A stretch of 24,662 nt of DNA from positions 1 through 24,662 of the forward strand of contig CAKSCM010000021.1 of assembly GCA_934444365.1 (NCBI GenBank), read 5' to 3'. The notes under the pieces were generated by a model. It was not told where the DNA came from. It saw nothing but the letters and a program-made list of their open reading frames with translations, and searched no databases. Position 1 is the stretch's first letter. Each line of letters opens with the position of its first letter. Position numbers and translations under genes: made by a program. This DNA comes from an uncultured Eubacteriales bacterium (GTDB lineage Bacteria; Bacillota; Clostridia; Oscillospirales; Acutalibacteraceae). Of the stretch, positions 1 to 7,141 are shown one piece after another.

Positions 1-144
1 GGCTGATGTCCCCGGCATTAAAGGCGGACTCGTCCGCGGCATAACCGGACAGCAGTCATTTTTCAGATTCCGTCCGCCGCTAAGATGAAGGCATAACGGA
101 CGATAAACTGCAACATTGCAGAAGGTTACCCCGGCATCAAAAAA

Positions 145-672
145 CTAGTTTTCGGGCTCGATAAGGCCGTAATCGCCGTTTGCGCGGCAATATACGACAT
201 TTATTTTGTCCGTTTCGTTGTTGCGGAACATATAAAAGCTGTGTGACAGCATATTCATGTTGAGTATTGCCTCATCGACATCCATCGGCTTTACGTCGAA
301 CTTTTTCTTTCTGACTATGCGATATTCGGTCTCCTCGTTAACCGGGGAATCCGGCATGGGCAATGTGTCGACCGGCGCCGTACGCATGCGCTTTTCGACC
401 TTGGTCTTATTCTTTCTTATTTTGCGGATAAGGGAATCTATAACGCAGTCGAGAGCAAGCTCCATGGTAGGAGCCGTTTGCTCGTCGCGGAAAATATCCG
501 AGCCGTTTTTTATGGTTACTTCAACCGTCTGACGGGCCTTTTCCACCGTTACGGTTATAAAGGCCTGTGCCTCATCGCCGAAAAACTTCTCGATTTTTCC
601 AAGCTTTTTTTCGGCTCGCTCCTTAAACGAATCCTTGACCGTTACCTTACGTCCGGTTATTGTTATCTTCAT
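145..672 (-). CDS. hpf: Ribosome hibernation promoting factor, long form
   Basis: This is a ribosome-associated protein that inactivates and dimerises 70S ribosomes into 100S particles in stationary phase or stress. The 175-residue product has an N-terminal S30AE/YfiA domain (about residues 1-97, starting MKITITGRKVTV), a short linker, and the C-terminal dimerisation domain of long HPFs (about 119-175, with FDVKPMDVDEAI and a SFYMFRN stretch). Both domains place it with the long HPF of Firmicutes rather than the short HPF/YfiA pair of enterics. An in-frame ATG lies seven codons upstream, but the start at 672 is preferred: GAGGAG sits about nine bases before it and MKI is the family's usual N-terminus. 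The gene is monocistronic as far as visible. Its leader carries two hairpins behind an extended -10 promoter. Confidence 0.95.
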   Translation of the reverse strand: MKITITGRKVTVKDSFKERAEKKLGKIEKFFGDEAQAFITVTVEKARQTVEVTIKNGSDIFRDEQTAPTMELALDCVIDSLIRKIRKNKTKVEKRMRTAPVDTLPMPDSPVNEETEYRIVRKKKFDVKPMDVDEAILNMNMLSHSFYMFRNNETDKINVVYCRANGDYGLIEPEN

Positions 673-699
673 AAAATTCAACTCCTCGGTCAAAATTAT

Positions 700-752
700 T
701 GCAAAAGAGAAGGCATGTCTTTTGCAGTCAAAGAAGCGGCCTGCCGCTTCTT
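700..752 (-). promoter_or_regulatory. Two-hairpin leader of hpf
   Basis: Two consecutive inverted repeats lie between the hpf promoter and its ribosome binding site. The first is a 10-bp perfect stem (AAGAAGCGGC at 731-740 with GCCGCTTCTT at 743-752). The second is a 9-bp perfect stem (TGCAAAAGA at 700-708 with TCTTTTGCA at 718-726). Neither is followed by a U tract in the direction of hpf, so they are not a simple terminator. A role in mRNA stability or translation control is inference. Confidence 0.45.
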
Positions 753-760
753 CTGCTTGT

Positions 761-769
761 ATTATACCA
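761..769 (-). promoter_or_regulatory. Extended -10 promoter of hpf
   Basis: On the minus strand the sequence reads TGGTATAAT, a perfect -10 box with the TGn extension. It lies about 90 bases upstream of the hpf start codon. No good -35 hexamer is visible at 17 bases, which fits an extended -10 promoter. The assignment is from sequence only. Confidence 0.55.
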
Positions 770-1069
770 TGACAATTAACAATAATAAAGACTTATTTAT
801 TGTTTTTTTATGAATTTTTTATTACTTTTTGCAAAAAATATACCGTTTTTGGATTTTTTATCGATGGAATCATTTAAAAACGGCCGGATGTTTTACTCTT
901 ATTGAATTGCCGTATATTTTTACACGGAATTGAAGTCTTTTATACCCGACAACTACATAAAAAATCCTGCCATACGCCGAAAACCGACGTTTAAAGCGAA
1001 TAAGATTTTCTTTGCCCCCTACTTTATCAAAGCCGGATACAAAAGCCGTCGGCTAAAACAGCGATGGAC

Positions 1070-1097
1070 AAAAAAACCGTTATCAGACCGATAACAG
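1070..1097 (-). terminator. Rho-independent terminator, minus strand
   Basis: Read on the minus strand, an 8-bp stem (including one G-U pair, core GTTATC/GATAAC) with a 5-base loop is followed directly by seven U. It lies about 780 bases downstream of the nagA stop and upstream of the hpf promoter. It either ends a long nagA 3' untranslated region or an unannotated RNA. Confidence 0.55.
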
Positions 1098-1160
1098 GCA
1101 ATATATGCCGATCATGCAGGCCGACAAATCGCCGGAATAAACCGACAATACGGTTAATTA

Positions 1161-1280
1161 CGGGGAGGCATCAGCAAAGCTGATCAAAGGAATCGCTTTT
1201 TTGAAGGGTCGGTTACCTGCAGGTTTTGTTTTTCGCGATTTCTTTGGGCTTTGCCCTTTTAAGGCAAAGCCGCCTCCCCG
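1161..1280. repeat. Four-way-junction palindromic repeat, copy 1
   Basis: The element is bounded by a 9-bp terminal inverted repeat, CGGGGAGGC at 1161-1169 and GCCTCCCCG at 1272-1280. Inside, with no spare bases between arms, come a hairpin (ATCAGC-AAA-GCTGAT, 1170-1184), a 12-bp inverted repeat with one mismatch (1185-1196 with 1235-1246) enclosing a 38-base loop, and a 9-bp perfect hairpin (GGCTTTGCC 1247-1255 with GGCAAAGCC 1263-1271). The right-edge element at 24419-24564 has the same arm order in inverted orientation and shares the GGGAGGC ends, the CTTTGCC/GGCAAAG arm and the CAGC/GCTG arm. It carries no gene. It resembles a non-autonomous mobile or REP/MITE-type repeat; mobility is inferred from the two copies. 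Confidence 0.7.
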
Positions 1281-1472
1281 GTTTCCCCGTGTTTTTTATA
1301 ACCGGCCGGCGGTCGCCTTCCGCACGGTTTTGCGCGCACTTTTTTCCGTATCGCATCGCTTTCATCGGCCACAGGCGGCATATTTCAAGCGGCAAAACGA
1401 TAAAAACGGAAAATTCAACGTTTTTAAGACGTGCGGGGTTCGATGCTTAAGTCATAACCTGCTTAAACGAAG

Positions 1473-1509
1473 CCGCGGACTTGAAATCGGTTAAAATTCA
1501 AGTCCGCGG
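1473..1509. repeat. 13-bp perfect hairpin
   Basis: CCGCGGACTTGAA at 1473-1485 is repeated as its exact reverse complement at 1497-1509, with an 11-base loop. There is no immediate U tract on either strand, although the plus strand becomes T-rich about 20 bases further on. It could be a weak plus-strand terminator or part of a structured RNA; its function is unknown. Confidence 0.5.
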
Positions 1510-1875
1510 TCGTATATAACGGAATGGTTTATTTTCTTTTTTATTACCGTCGATTGATAAGGGCAGACACGGTTTTGACGGGCCAAAATGCGCCCATACC
1601 GCGTCAATCCCCTTGACAATACGGCAAGCCCGCCAAGGCAAGAAGGGCGAAAAACACCGGGAAGACATGCTGTCAGGCATGTTTGCCCTTGTTAACCGAT
1701 GGTACCGGTACAAAAAACGGTTTTGTCGGTTAGGATGTATAGGTCGTATAAAATCAGGCGTTTTTCCGCAACGGGTGCATTAGCCGTAAAAATGCACCGT
1801 TACCGCACGGCTGCAAACCTCCGCAACGCCCGTAAAGCGGAAAACGCTCGGTACCGTACCGTTGCGGCTTTTGCC

Positions 1876-3030
1876 TTATACCGGCGCAAGAGCGCGGTTG
1901 AAGGGTTTTCCGCCGATTATAACGCGTTTTACGCCGTTGTCGGAATCGAGGGCTATTATATCGCCCTTTTTGCCGACCTCTATCGAGCCTATTTTTTGGT
2001 CGGCTCCTATAAGTCGTGCCGGATTTATGGTCGCGGCTCTAAGAGCATCGGCAAAGGGAATTCCCATTTTGGTTATTCTGAACAGGCAGTCGGCAACCGT
2101 TACGGTCGAGCCGGCAAGGGCGCCGGATTCGCACCTTGCAACCCCTTCTATGACCTTTATGTCAACGTTGCCTATCTTATAATTTCCGTCGGGCATTCCC
2201 ACGGCCGGAGACCCGTCGGATATAAGCACAAGGCGGTCTTTTCCTATAATTTTTACCGCCGTACGGACAACGGCCGGATGAACGTGATGTCCGTCGGCTA
2301 TTATCTCGCAAAAGGGCGAAAGGGGCGTGTCAAAGGCCGCACCGACCACGCCGGGCGAGCGATGCAAAAACGGGCTCATGGCGTTAAAAAGATGGGTCGT
2401 ATCGGTCATTCCGTGACGGTAAGCCTCCATAGCGGTGTCGTAATCGGCATTGCTGTGACCGAGCGAAATTATAAATCCTCGCTTTACAGCCTCTTCGGTA
2501 AAGGCAAAATCGTTATCAAGCTCAGGTGCAACGTCTATAATTCTGAGCTTGCCGCCGGCTGCCTCGTTAAGCTTTAAAACTTCGTCGATATCCGGCTTTC
2601 TCAGATATAAAACATTGTGGGTTCCGGGCTTTTCGGGCGACAAAAACGAGCCCTCGGCGCGAAAGCCCAGTATTCTGGCGCCGGTAAGGGGCATCGACGA
2701 GGCCTTGTCAAGAGCGCGAGCCATATTCTGCTGATTTTCTGCGGTGTCGCTTATGGCGGTGGGAATAAATGATGTAATGCCGCGCGAGGCCAAAAAACGG
2801 GACATATGGGTAAGCGACGATACCGACGCGTCGCCGGTGTCGGCCCCGTGACATCCGTGAATATGTACGTCGATAAGTCCCGGAATAACGGTGCAGCCGG
2901 TCGCGTCGAAAATATTTTTGTCACCGGTAAGATTTTTGCCGATTTCTGTTATGGTATCGCCCTCAATGCGGATATCGGCGAAAGAAATATTAAAATCGCC
3001 GTCATAATACCGAGCGTTTTTTATAAGCAT
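1876..3030 (-). CDS. nagA: N-acetylglucosamine-6-phosphate deacetylase
   Basis: The enzyme removes acetate from N-acetylglucosamine-6-phosphate in the cytoplasm, giving glucosamine-6-phosphate for glycolysis or cell-wall synthesis. The 384-residue length is normal for the amidohydrolase family. Visible motifs are the metal-binding HxH in GLIDVHIHG (H56, H58), the AEGSFLSPEK loop at the position of the family's EGPF motif, LGHSNADYD, the THLFNAMSPFLHR segment, and the catalytic aspartate in LISDGSPAVGMPDG. The ATG at 3030 is preceded by GGAGGG at good spacing. No nagB or sugar transporter lies beside it, so it stands alone here, divergent from rsuA. Substrate assignment rests on family motifs. 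Confidence 0.93.
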   Translation of the reverse strand: MLIKNARYYDGDFNISFADIRIEGDTITEIGKNLTGDKNIFDATGCTVIPGLIDVHIHGCHGADTGDASVSSLTHMSRFLASRGITSFIPTAISDTAENQQNMARALDKASSMPLTGARILGFRAEGSFLSPEKPGTHNVLYLRKPDIDEVLKLNEAAGGKLRIIDVAPELDNDFAFTEEAVKRGFIISLGHSNADYDTAMEAYRHGMTDTTHLFNAMSPFLHRSPGVVGAAFDTPLSPFCEIIADGHHVHPAVVRTAVKIIGKDRLVLISDGSPAVGMPDGNYKIGNVDIKVIEGVARCESGALAGSTVTVADCLFRITKMGIPFADALRAATINPARLIGADQKIGSIEVGKKGDIIALDSDNGVKRVIIGGKPFNRALAPV

Positions 3031-3103
3031 ATTATCCCTCCGATAACGCTTGAAAAATTATGCGATTAATACTATTATTGTTATATGACAAGCGGCCCGA
3101 ATA

Positions 3104-3132
3104 TTGACCGCGTTCCGCTTTTTAAGTATAAC
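3104..3132 (+). promoter_or_regulatory. SigA-type promoter of rsuA
   Basis: TTGACC (3104-3109) and TATAAC (3127-3132) are separated by exactly 17 bases and lie about 55 bases upstream of the rsuA start. A TTTTCAACA motif (3148-3156), identical to a DnaA-box-like sequence in oriC, lies just downstream of the -10. Confidence 0.7.
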
Positions 3133-3187
3133 ACAAAGCCGCATGATTTTTCAACAAAACGGCAAAATTTGAGGAGAAAAAAATAAA

Positions 3188-3892
3188 ATGCAGCGACTTG
3201 ACAAAACATTATCCCACGAGCTCGGAATAACCCGGAGCGAAGCGGCTTCGGCATTAAGGCGGGGAGAGGTTTCGGTAAACGGAACCGTCGTTAAAAGGGG
3301 CGACGTAAAAATCGATCCGGAATGCGACGAAATTCTGTTTTGCAAACGCAAGATATTGTGCTCGGAATTTATCTACATAATGATGAACAAGCCGGCCGGA
3401 GTGCTGTCGGTATCCCGGGATAATTCCCGACCCACGGCAATTGATCTGATTGACAAAAAATACCGAAAACGCCGGCTTTTCCCGGCCGGCCGGCTCGATA
3501 AGGATTCCACCGGCTTTTTGCTTATAACCGACGACGGAGACCTTGCCCACCGTATGCTTTCTCCTAAATTGCATGTTGAAAAAACCTATATCGTTACCAC
3601 CGACGCCTTGCCCGAGAATGCCGAAGCCGCCTTTAAAAACGGAATAATCCTTGCAAGCGGCGAGCTTTGCATGAGCGCCGATTACAGCCAGATAACCACT
3701 TCTCCTCCCACGGCGAAGATTATTTTAAAACAGGGAAAATACCATCAGATAAAACGTATGCTCGGCACCCTTAATGTCGGCGTTTGCTCCCTGCACAGGA
3801 TAAGCATCGGCAAAGTTTCTTTAGACGAAAAATTAAAGCCGGGCGAATACAGACTGATGTCGCCCGACGAGGTTTTAAAGCTCACAATCTGA
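3188..3892 (+). CDS. rsuA: 16S rRNA pseudouridine(516) synthase family (RsuA-like)
   Basis: The protein isomerises a uridine in small-subunit rRNA to pseudouridine. Its 234 residues start with an S4 RNA-binding domain (about 1-60, with SEAASALRRGEVSVNG). The RsuA/RluB/E/F catalytic domain follows, with the signature GRLDKDSTGFLLITDDG and catalytic aspartate D104, and the later QGKYHQIKRML motif. GAGGAG lies upstream of the ATG at a workable spacing. Distinguishing RsuA (U516) from RluB-type target sites by eye is not certain, but length and motif spacing favour RsuA. It is read toward dnaA with a 209-base gap. Confidence 0.88.
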   Translation: MQRLDKTLSHELGITRSEAASALRRGEVSVNGTVVKRGDVKIDPECDEILFCKRKILCSEFIYIMMNKPAGVLSVSRDNSRPTAIDLIDKKYRKRRLFPAGRLDKDSTGFLLITDDGDLAHRMLSPKLHVEKTYIVTTDALPENAEAAFKNGIILASGELCMSADYSQITTSPPTAKIILKQGKYHQIKRMLGTLNVGVCSLHRISIGKVSLDEKLKPGEYRLMSPDEVLKLTI

Positions 3893-4028
3893 TTTGCAGT
3901 ATTTTAAATTTTATCTTTTTATTTTCGAAATTTACCGTACGGTGCACTGTTTTTCCGTAATAAAATCGGATTTTTGCCCGTTTAAATATTATAGTATATA
4001 TATAATGTAAGAAAAAAGCAGTTTCCAC

Positions 4029-4057
4029 TTGAAAATACTGCAATTTTATGTTAAAAT
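4029..4057 (+). promoter_or_regulatory. Promoter of dnaA
   Basis: TTGAAA (4029-4034) and TAAAAT (4052-4057) are separated by 17 bases. The predicted transcript starts about 35-40 bases before the dnaA ATG. A TTTCCACTT motif just upstream (4022-4030) overlaps the -35 and resembles a degenerate DnaA box, which would suit autoregulation; that part is inference. Confidence 0.6.
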
Positions 4058-4101
4058 TAAAATGTAGTGGAGTGTACTATTTTCAGCGGAAGGATTTATT
4101 T

Positions 4102-5415
4102 ATGGATTCGATAAACGAAGTATGGGAGAGCGTGTGTGATATATGCCGCGAAGCCATTCACGAAGTGGCTTTTAACAGCTGGATAAAAACCCTTACACCT
4201 GTCAGCTTTTCCGAAAAAGAGATAGTTTTAAAGGCCCGTTCGCGCTTTCAAAAGAATATTGTTGATGAGAATTATCATGAGCTTTTACAAAATGCTTTTT
4301 TAGAAATATTCGGATTTGACGTGACCGTTACGGTAACGGCCGATGATTTAACATATAAAAATAACGAGGAAAAAATCAAGGAGATAGAAAATACCATTCC
4401 GGCGACCTATACCTTTGATAATTTTATTGTCGGTCCGTCAAACCGTTTTGCCCATGCCGGCGCAATTGCCGTAGCAAAGCACCCGGGCAGCTCTTACAAC
4501 CCGTTTTTTATTTACGGCCATTCGGGACTCGGTAAGACCCATCTTTTAAATGCGATTTATAACGAGATAAAAAACACCCATCCCGGGATGAACATGATAT
4601 ACACAAACGGCGAGGCCTTTACCAATGAATTCATCGCCGCTCTTTCGGATCAGACCATGGCCCAGTTCAGGGAAAAATACCGCGGCGCCGACGTTTTGTT
4701 TATAGATGATATTCATTCCATCGCCGGTAAGGATTCGACCCAGGAGGAATTTTTTAATACCTTCAACACCCTTCATCAGGAAAATAAACAGATAGTTGTA
4801 ACCTCGGACCGACCGCCCAAGGAAATTCAGCCGCTGAGCGAGAGGGTCCGTTCCCGTTTTGAAATGGGACTTTTGGCCGACATTCAGCAGCCGGATTTTG
4901 AAACCAGAATAGCCATTGTAAAACGCAAGGCCGAGCTTATTAATTTTGAAATTCCGGAGGAAATAGTAATTTACATTGCCGATCAGCTTAAAAATAACGT
5001 CCGGCAATTAGGCGGTGCGGTAAATAAGCTGCTCGCATTTTCTCAGCTTACCGGCGCTCCTCCCACCCTTGCGGTGGCCGTCACGGCGATAAGCGATATA
5101 CGCAACAACGATCTTCCCGAACCGATAACGGTCGAAAAGGTTATAAGCGAGGTCGCCCGTTATTATAACATCGACCCCGAGAAGCTGACATCATCAAAGC
5201 AGACCAAGGATATTTCCATGGCCCGACATGTTGCGATTTATATTGCGAGGGAAACCACCCAGCTTTCACTTCAGAATATAGGTAAGGAATTCGGCGACCG
5301 CGATCATTCGACGGTTCATTATTCCATCAACCGTATCGAAAGGGAAATAAAGCGAAATTCGACCCTTAAATCGACTGTTGATGAAATTATCAAAAATTTA
5401 AACACCAAGAGATAA
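4102..5415 (+). CDS. dnaA: Chromosomal replication initiator DnaA
   Basis: DnaA binds oriC boxes and, with ATP, unwinds the origin and loads the helicase. The 437-residue protein has an N-terminal helicase/DnaA interaction domain (about 1-80), a short linker, the AAA+ core with Walker A GHSGLGKT (139-146), Walker B VLFIDD (198-203) and an SDRPPKEI sensor stretch, and a C-terminal helix-turn-helix with FGDRDHSTVHYS. The usual signature is GGRDHTTV; here the second Gly is Asp and one Thr is Ser. An in-frame start 18 codons upstream was rejected: GGAAGG lies at 4088-4093, before ATG 4102, and MDSINEVW matches family N-termini. The gene has its own promoter and is followed by oriC. Confidence 0.98.
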   Translation: MDSINEVWESVCDICREAIHEVAFNSWIKTLTPVSFSEKEIVLKARSRFQKNIVDENYHELLQNAFLEIFGFDVTVTVTADDLTYKNNEEKIKEIENTIPATYTFDNFIVGPSNRFAHAGAIAVAKHPGSSYNPFFIYGHSGLGKTHLLNAIYNEIKNTHPGMNMIYTNGEAFTNEFIAALSDQTMAQFREKYRGADVLFIDDIHSIAGKDSTQEEFFNTFNTLHQENKQIVVTSDRPPKEIQPLSERVRSRFEMGLLADIQQPDFETRIAIVKRKAELINFEIPEEIVIYIADQLKNNVRQLGGAVNKLLAFSQLTGAPPTLAVAVTAISDIRNNDLPEPITVEKVISEVARYYNIDPEKLTSSKQTKDISMARHVAIYIARETTQLSLQNIGKEFGDRDHSTVHYSINRIEREIKRNSTLKSTVDEIIKNLNTKR

Positions 5416-5471
5416 AACCGCTTTAAAAAGGCCGTAAGTATAAGAAAAACGGCAATCTCTGATAATTTTGA

Positions 5472-5745
5472 TATTTTGTTGATGAATGTTGAAGATATTT
5501 TTTAAGACCGGTTGCAGCAATTTACGTAATACCTTAAATTTTCCACGGTTTTTTAAACATTCAACATATAACCTTCAACATACGTCAACAACCGATAATA
5601 TACGGTGTTTAACATTTAAAAATATTCCTGATTTTTTCAACACCGGCATTTTTATTCAAAGCCTGTATTAATCATCGTTTTTATAAGATTTTAACATTTC
5701 AACACACACTATTACTACTACTTAAATTAAATATATTATTATGAG
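5472..5745 (+). other. oriC: Chromosomal origin oriC (DnaA-box cluster, DnaA-trio, AT-rich unwinding region)
   Basis: The dnaA-dnaN gap lacks canonical TTATCCACA boxes. It carries a dense cluster with the core TCAACA: minus-strand copies at 5477-5485 and 5487-5495, TTCAACA at 5560-5566 and 5574-5580, GTCAACA at 5584-5590, TTTTCAACA at 5634-5642 and ATTTCAACA at 5696-5704, plus TTTTCCACG at 5539-5547. Four bases after the last box comes CTA-TTA-CTA-CTA-CTT (5709-5723). This is the complement of the 3'-GAT-5' trinucleotide ladder called the DnaA-trio in Bacillus subtilis, and AT-only sequence follows (5722-5741). This is the expected layout of a basal unwinding system. The box consensus for this species is inferred. 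Confidence 0.85.
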
Positions 5746-5753
5746 GTGAAAAA

Positions 5754-6881
5754 ATGAAAATCGTATGTAATTCGCTCGACCTGAATAATGCCGTTTCGAA
5801 GGTTCAGGGCGTTGTCGAAAGTACGACCGCCATTCCGGCGCTCCAGGGAATATTATTTACCGCTCAGGGCACACAGCTTTCTCTAACGGGATACAATCTT
5901 GAAACCGGAATAACCACTAACGTAAAATCACATATAGAGCAGGAAGGCTCGGTGATCCTCGACGCAAGGCGGATAAACGATATTTTAAGGAGTCTGCCGG
6001 CGAGCACCGTTTCAATAAGCACCGATGAGAAAAATCTTTGCACGGTAAAAAGCGGAGACGCGGTTTTCAGTATTATAGGAATGCCGGCCGGCGAATATCC
6101 CGACCTGCCCGGAATTACCGACGGATACACCTTTTCATTCTCCCGTGTGCTTTTAAAAAGCATGATAAAGCAGACGAGATATGCCGTTGCAAAAACCGAT
6201 ATAAAGCCGGTTCACAAGGGAATATTATTCGAAATATCGGGCGGAGAAATAACCCTTACGGCAGTTGACGGTTACAGAATAGCCGTAAGGATTGAGCGGG
6301 CCGACGCATCGGTAAGCGATCAGCATTTTATAGTTCCGGAAAAGGCGTTAAGCGAGCTTGTTAAGCTGTACGGCGACGATCCCGGTACGGTGCAGATATC
6401 GGTTTCGGATAAATATATTATATTTGAGGTCGACGGGTTTTTTGTAATTTCCCGTCTTTTGGAGGGAGAATTCATCGATTATAAATCGGTTGTACCGAAG
6501 GTTATTACCACAAAGCTGCACTGTGAGGTCAAAAAGCTTACCGAATGCATGGAGAGAATGTCGCTGCTTATAACCGACAGACTGAGAAGTCCGGTAAGAA
6601 TGAATATAAACGACGGAGAAATAAGCTGTACCTGTGCGACCACACTCGGAAACGTCAGCGACCGACTTGAAACGCCGATAGAGGGCGAGCCTCTTGAAAT
6701 AGGGGTCAGCAGTACATACATGTTAGAGGCATTAAGAGCAGCCGATTGCGAAGAGGTAAATATTGAGTTTTCGGGCGCTCTTTCTCCGATAATGATAACA
6801 CCGACGACGGGAAGAGAATTTATATATCTTATACTTCCGGTAAGACTGCCTCCCCTTCCAAAGGATAAAGACGGAGAATAA
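5754..6881 (+). CDS. dnaN: DNA polymerase III beta subunit (sliding clamp)
   Basis: DnaN forms the dimeric ring that tethers the replicative polymerase and recruits repair proteins. At 375 residues it has the family's usual length and three-fold repeat architecture. It starts with MKIVCNSLDLNNAVSKVQGVV and ends with the family-typical IYLILPVRLP tail. GAGGTG precedes the ATG by about seven bases. It directly follows oriC and starts a run of tightly packed genes (8-base gap to the next start). Identity rests on sequence and position between dnaA and recF. Confidence 0.97.
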   Translation: MKIVCNSLDLNNAVSKVQGVVESTTAIPALQGILFTAQGTQLSLTGYNLETGITTNVKSHIEQEGSVILDARRINDILRSLPASTVSISTDEKNLCTVKSGDAVFSIIGMPAGEYPDLPGITDGYTFSFSRVLLKSMIKQTRYAVAKTDIKPVHKGILFEISGGEITLTAVDGYRIAVRIERADASVSDQHFIVPEKALSELVKLYGDDPGTVQISVSDKYIIFEVDGFFVISRLLEGEFIDYKSVVPKVITTKLHCEVKKLTECMERMSLLITDRLRSPVRMNINDGEISCTCATTLGNVSDRLETPIEGEPLEIGVSSTYMLEALRAADCEEVNIEFSGALSPIMITPTTGREFIYLILPVRLPPLPKDKDGE

Positions 6882-6889
6882 TTGTCGAT

Positions 6890-7141
6890 ATGATTAAAAA
6901 AATCAAGGTAAGGGCGAGTCTGGCCGCACAGGATGTGGTTATTTCCACCGAATTTATACGGCTGGACGCGCTGCTTAAATTCTGCGGCGCCGTAAAAAGC
7001 GGCGGCGAAGCGAAAACTCTTATACAGGATGGACAAATTTCGGTTGACGGAGAGGTCTGTCTTATGAGGGGGAAAAAGCTTCGCGACGGACAAAGGGTAA
7101 AGATAAACGATACCATTTACAGGGTGGTTTATAACGGGTGA
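6890..7141 (+). CDS. yaaA: S4-domain RNA-binding protein, YaaA/RlbA family
   Basis: This 83-residue protein consists almost wholly of an S4-like domain (FIRLDALLKFCGAV, then SGGEAKTLIQDGQISVDGE and a basic GKKLRDGQRVKI end). It occupies the conserved slot between dnaN and recF, as yaaA does in B. subtilis. It begins with about 18 extra residues before the domain. The ATG at 6890 has only a distant GGAG (13 bases), so a GTG at 6935 is a possible alternative start. Its stop overlaps the recF GTG start by four bases (GTGA), implying translational coupling. Its molecular function is not established; a role in ribosome assembly has been suggested for the family. Confidence 0.9.
   Translation: MIKKIKVRASLAAQDVVISTEFIRLDALLKFCGAVKSGGEAKTLIQDGQISVDGEVCLMRGKKLRDGQRVKINDTIYRVVYNG

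Larger units (their letters stand above)
694..1875. other. 1.2 kb non-coding region between hpf and nagA
   Basis: No convincing gene was found here. Open frames in the stretch lack family features and good ribosome binding sites. The region holds the hpf promoter and leader, a minus-strand terminator (1070-1097), a four-way-junction repeat (1161-1280), a 13-bp perfect hairpin (1473-1509) and a smaller hairpin (ACATGC/GCATGT near 1664-1681). The 780-950 part is AT-rich. Confidence 0.6.

Noticed and set aside
1428..1446. tRNA-like GGTTCGA T-loop motif
   Set aside because: No matching T-stem, acceptor stem or anticodon arm could be drawn around it.
1699..2577. 292-codon open frame on the plus strand
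   Set aside because: It is largely antisense to nagA, has low-complexity Tyr/Arg/Gly-rich composition and no family motif; nagA on the other strand is unambiguous.
4048..4101. 18-residue N-terminal extension of DnaA
   Set aside because: It overlaps the -10 of the promoter and lacks a ribosome binding site; GGAAGG precedes the ATG at 4102.
5486..5671. 61-codon open frame in the dnaA-dnaN gap
   Set aside because: The stretch is the DnaA-box cluster of oriC; the peptide has no coding character.
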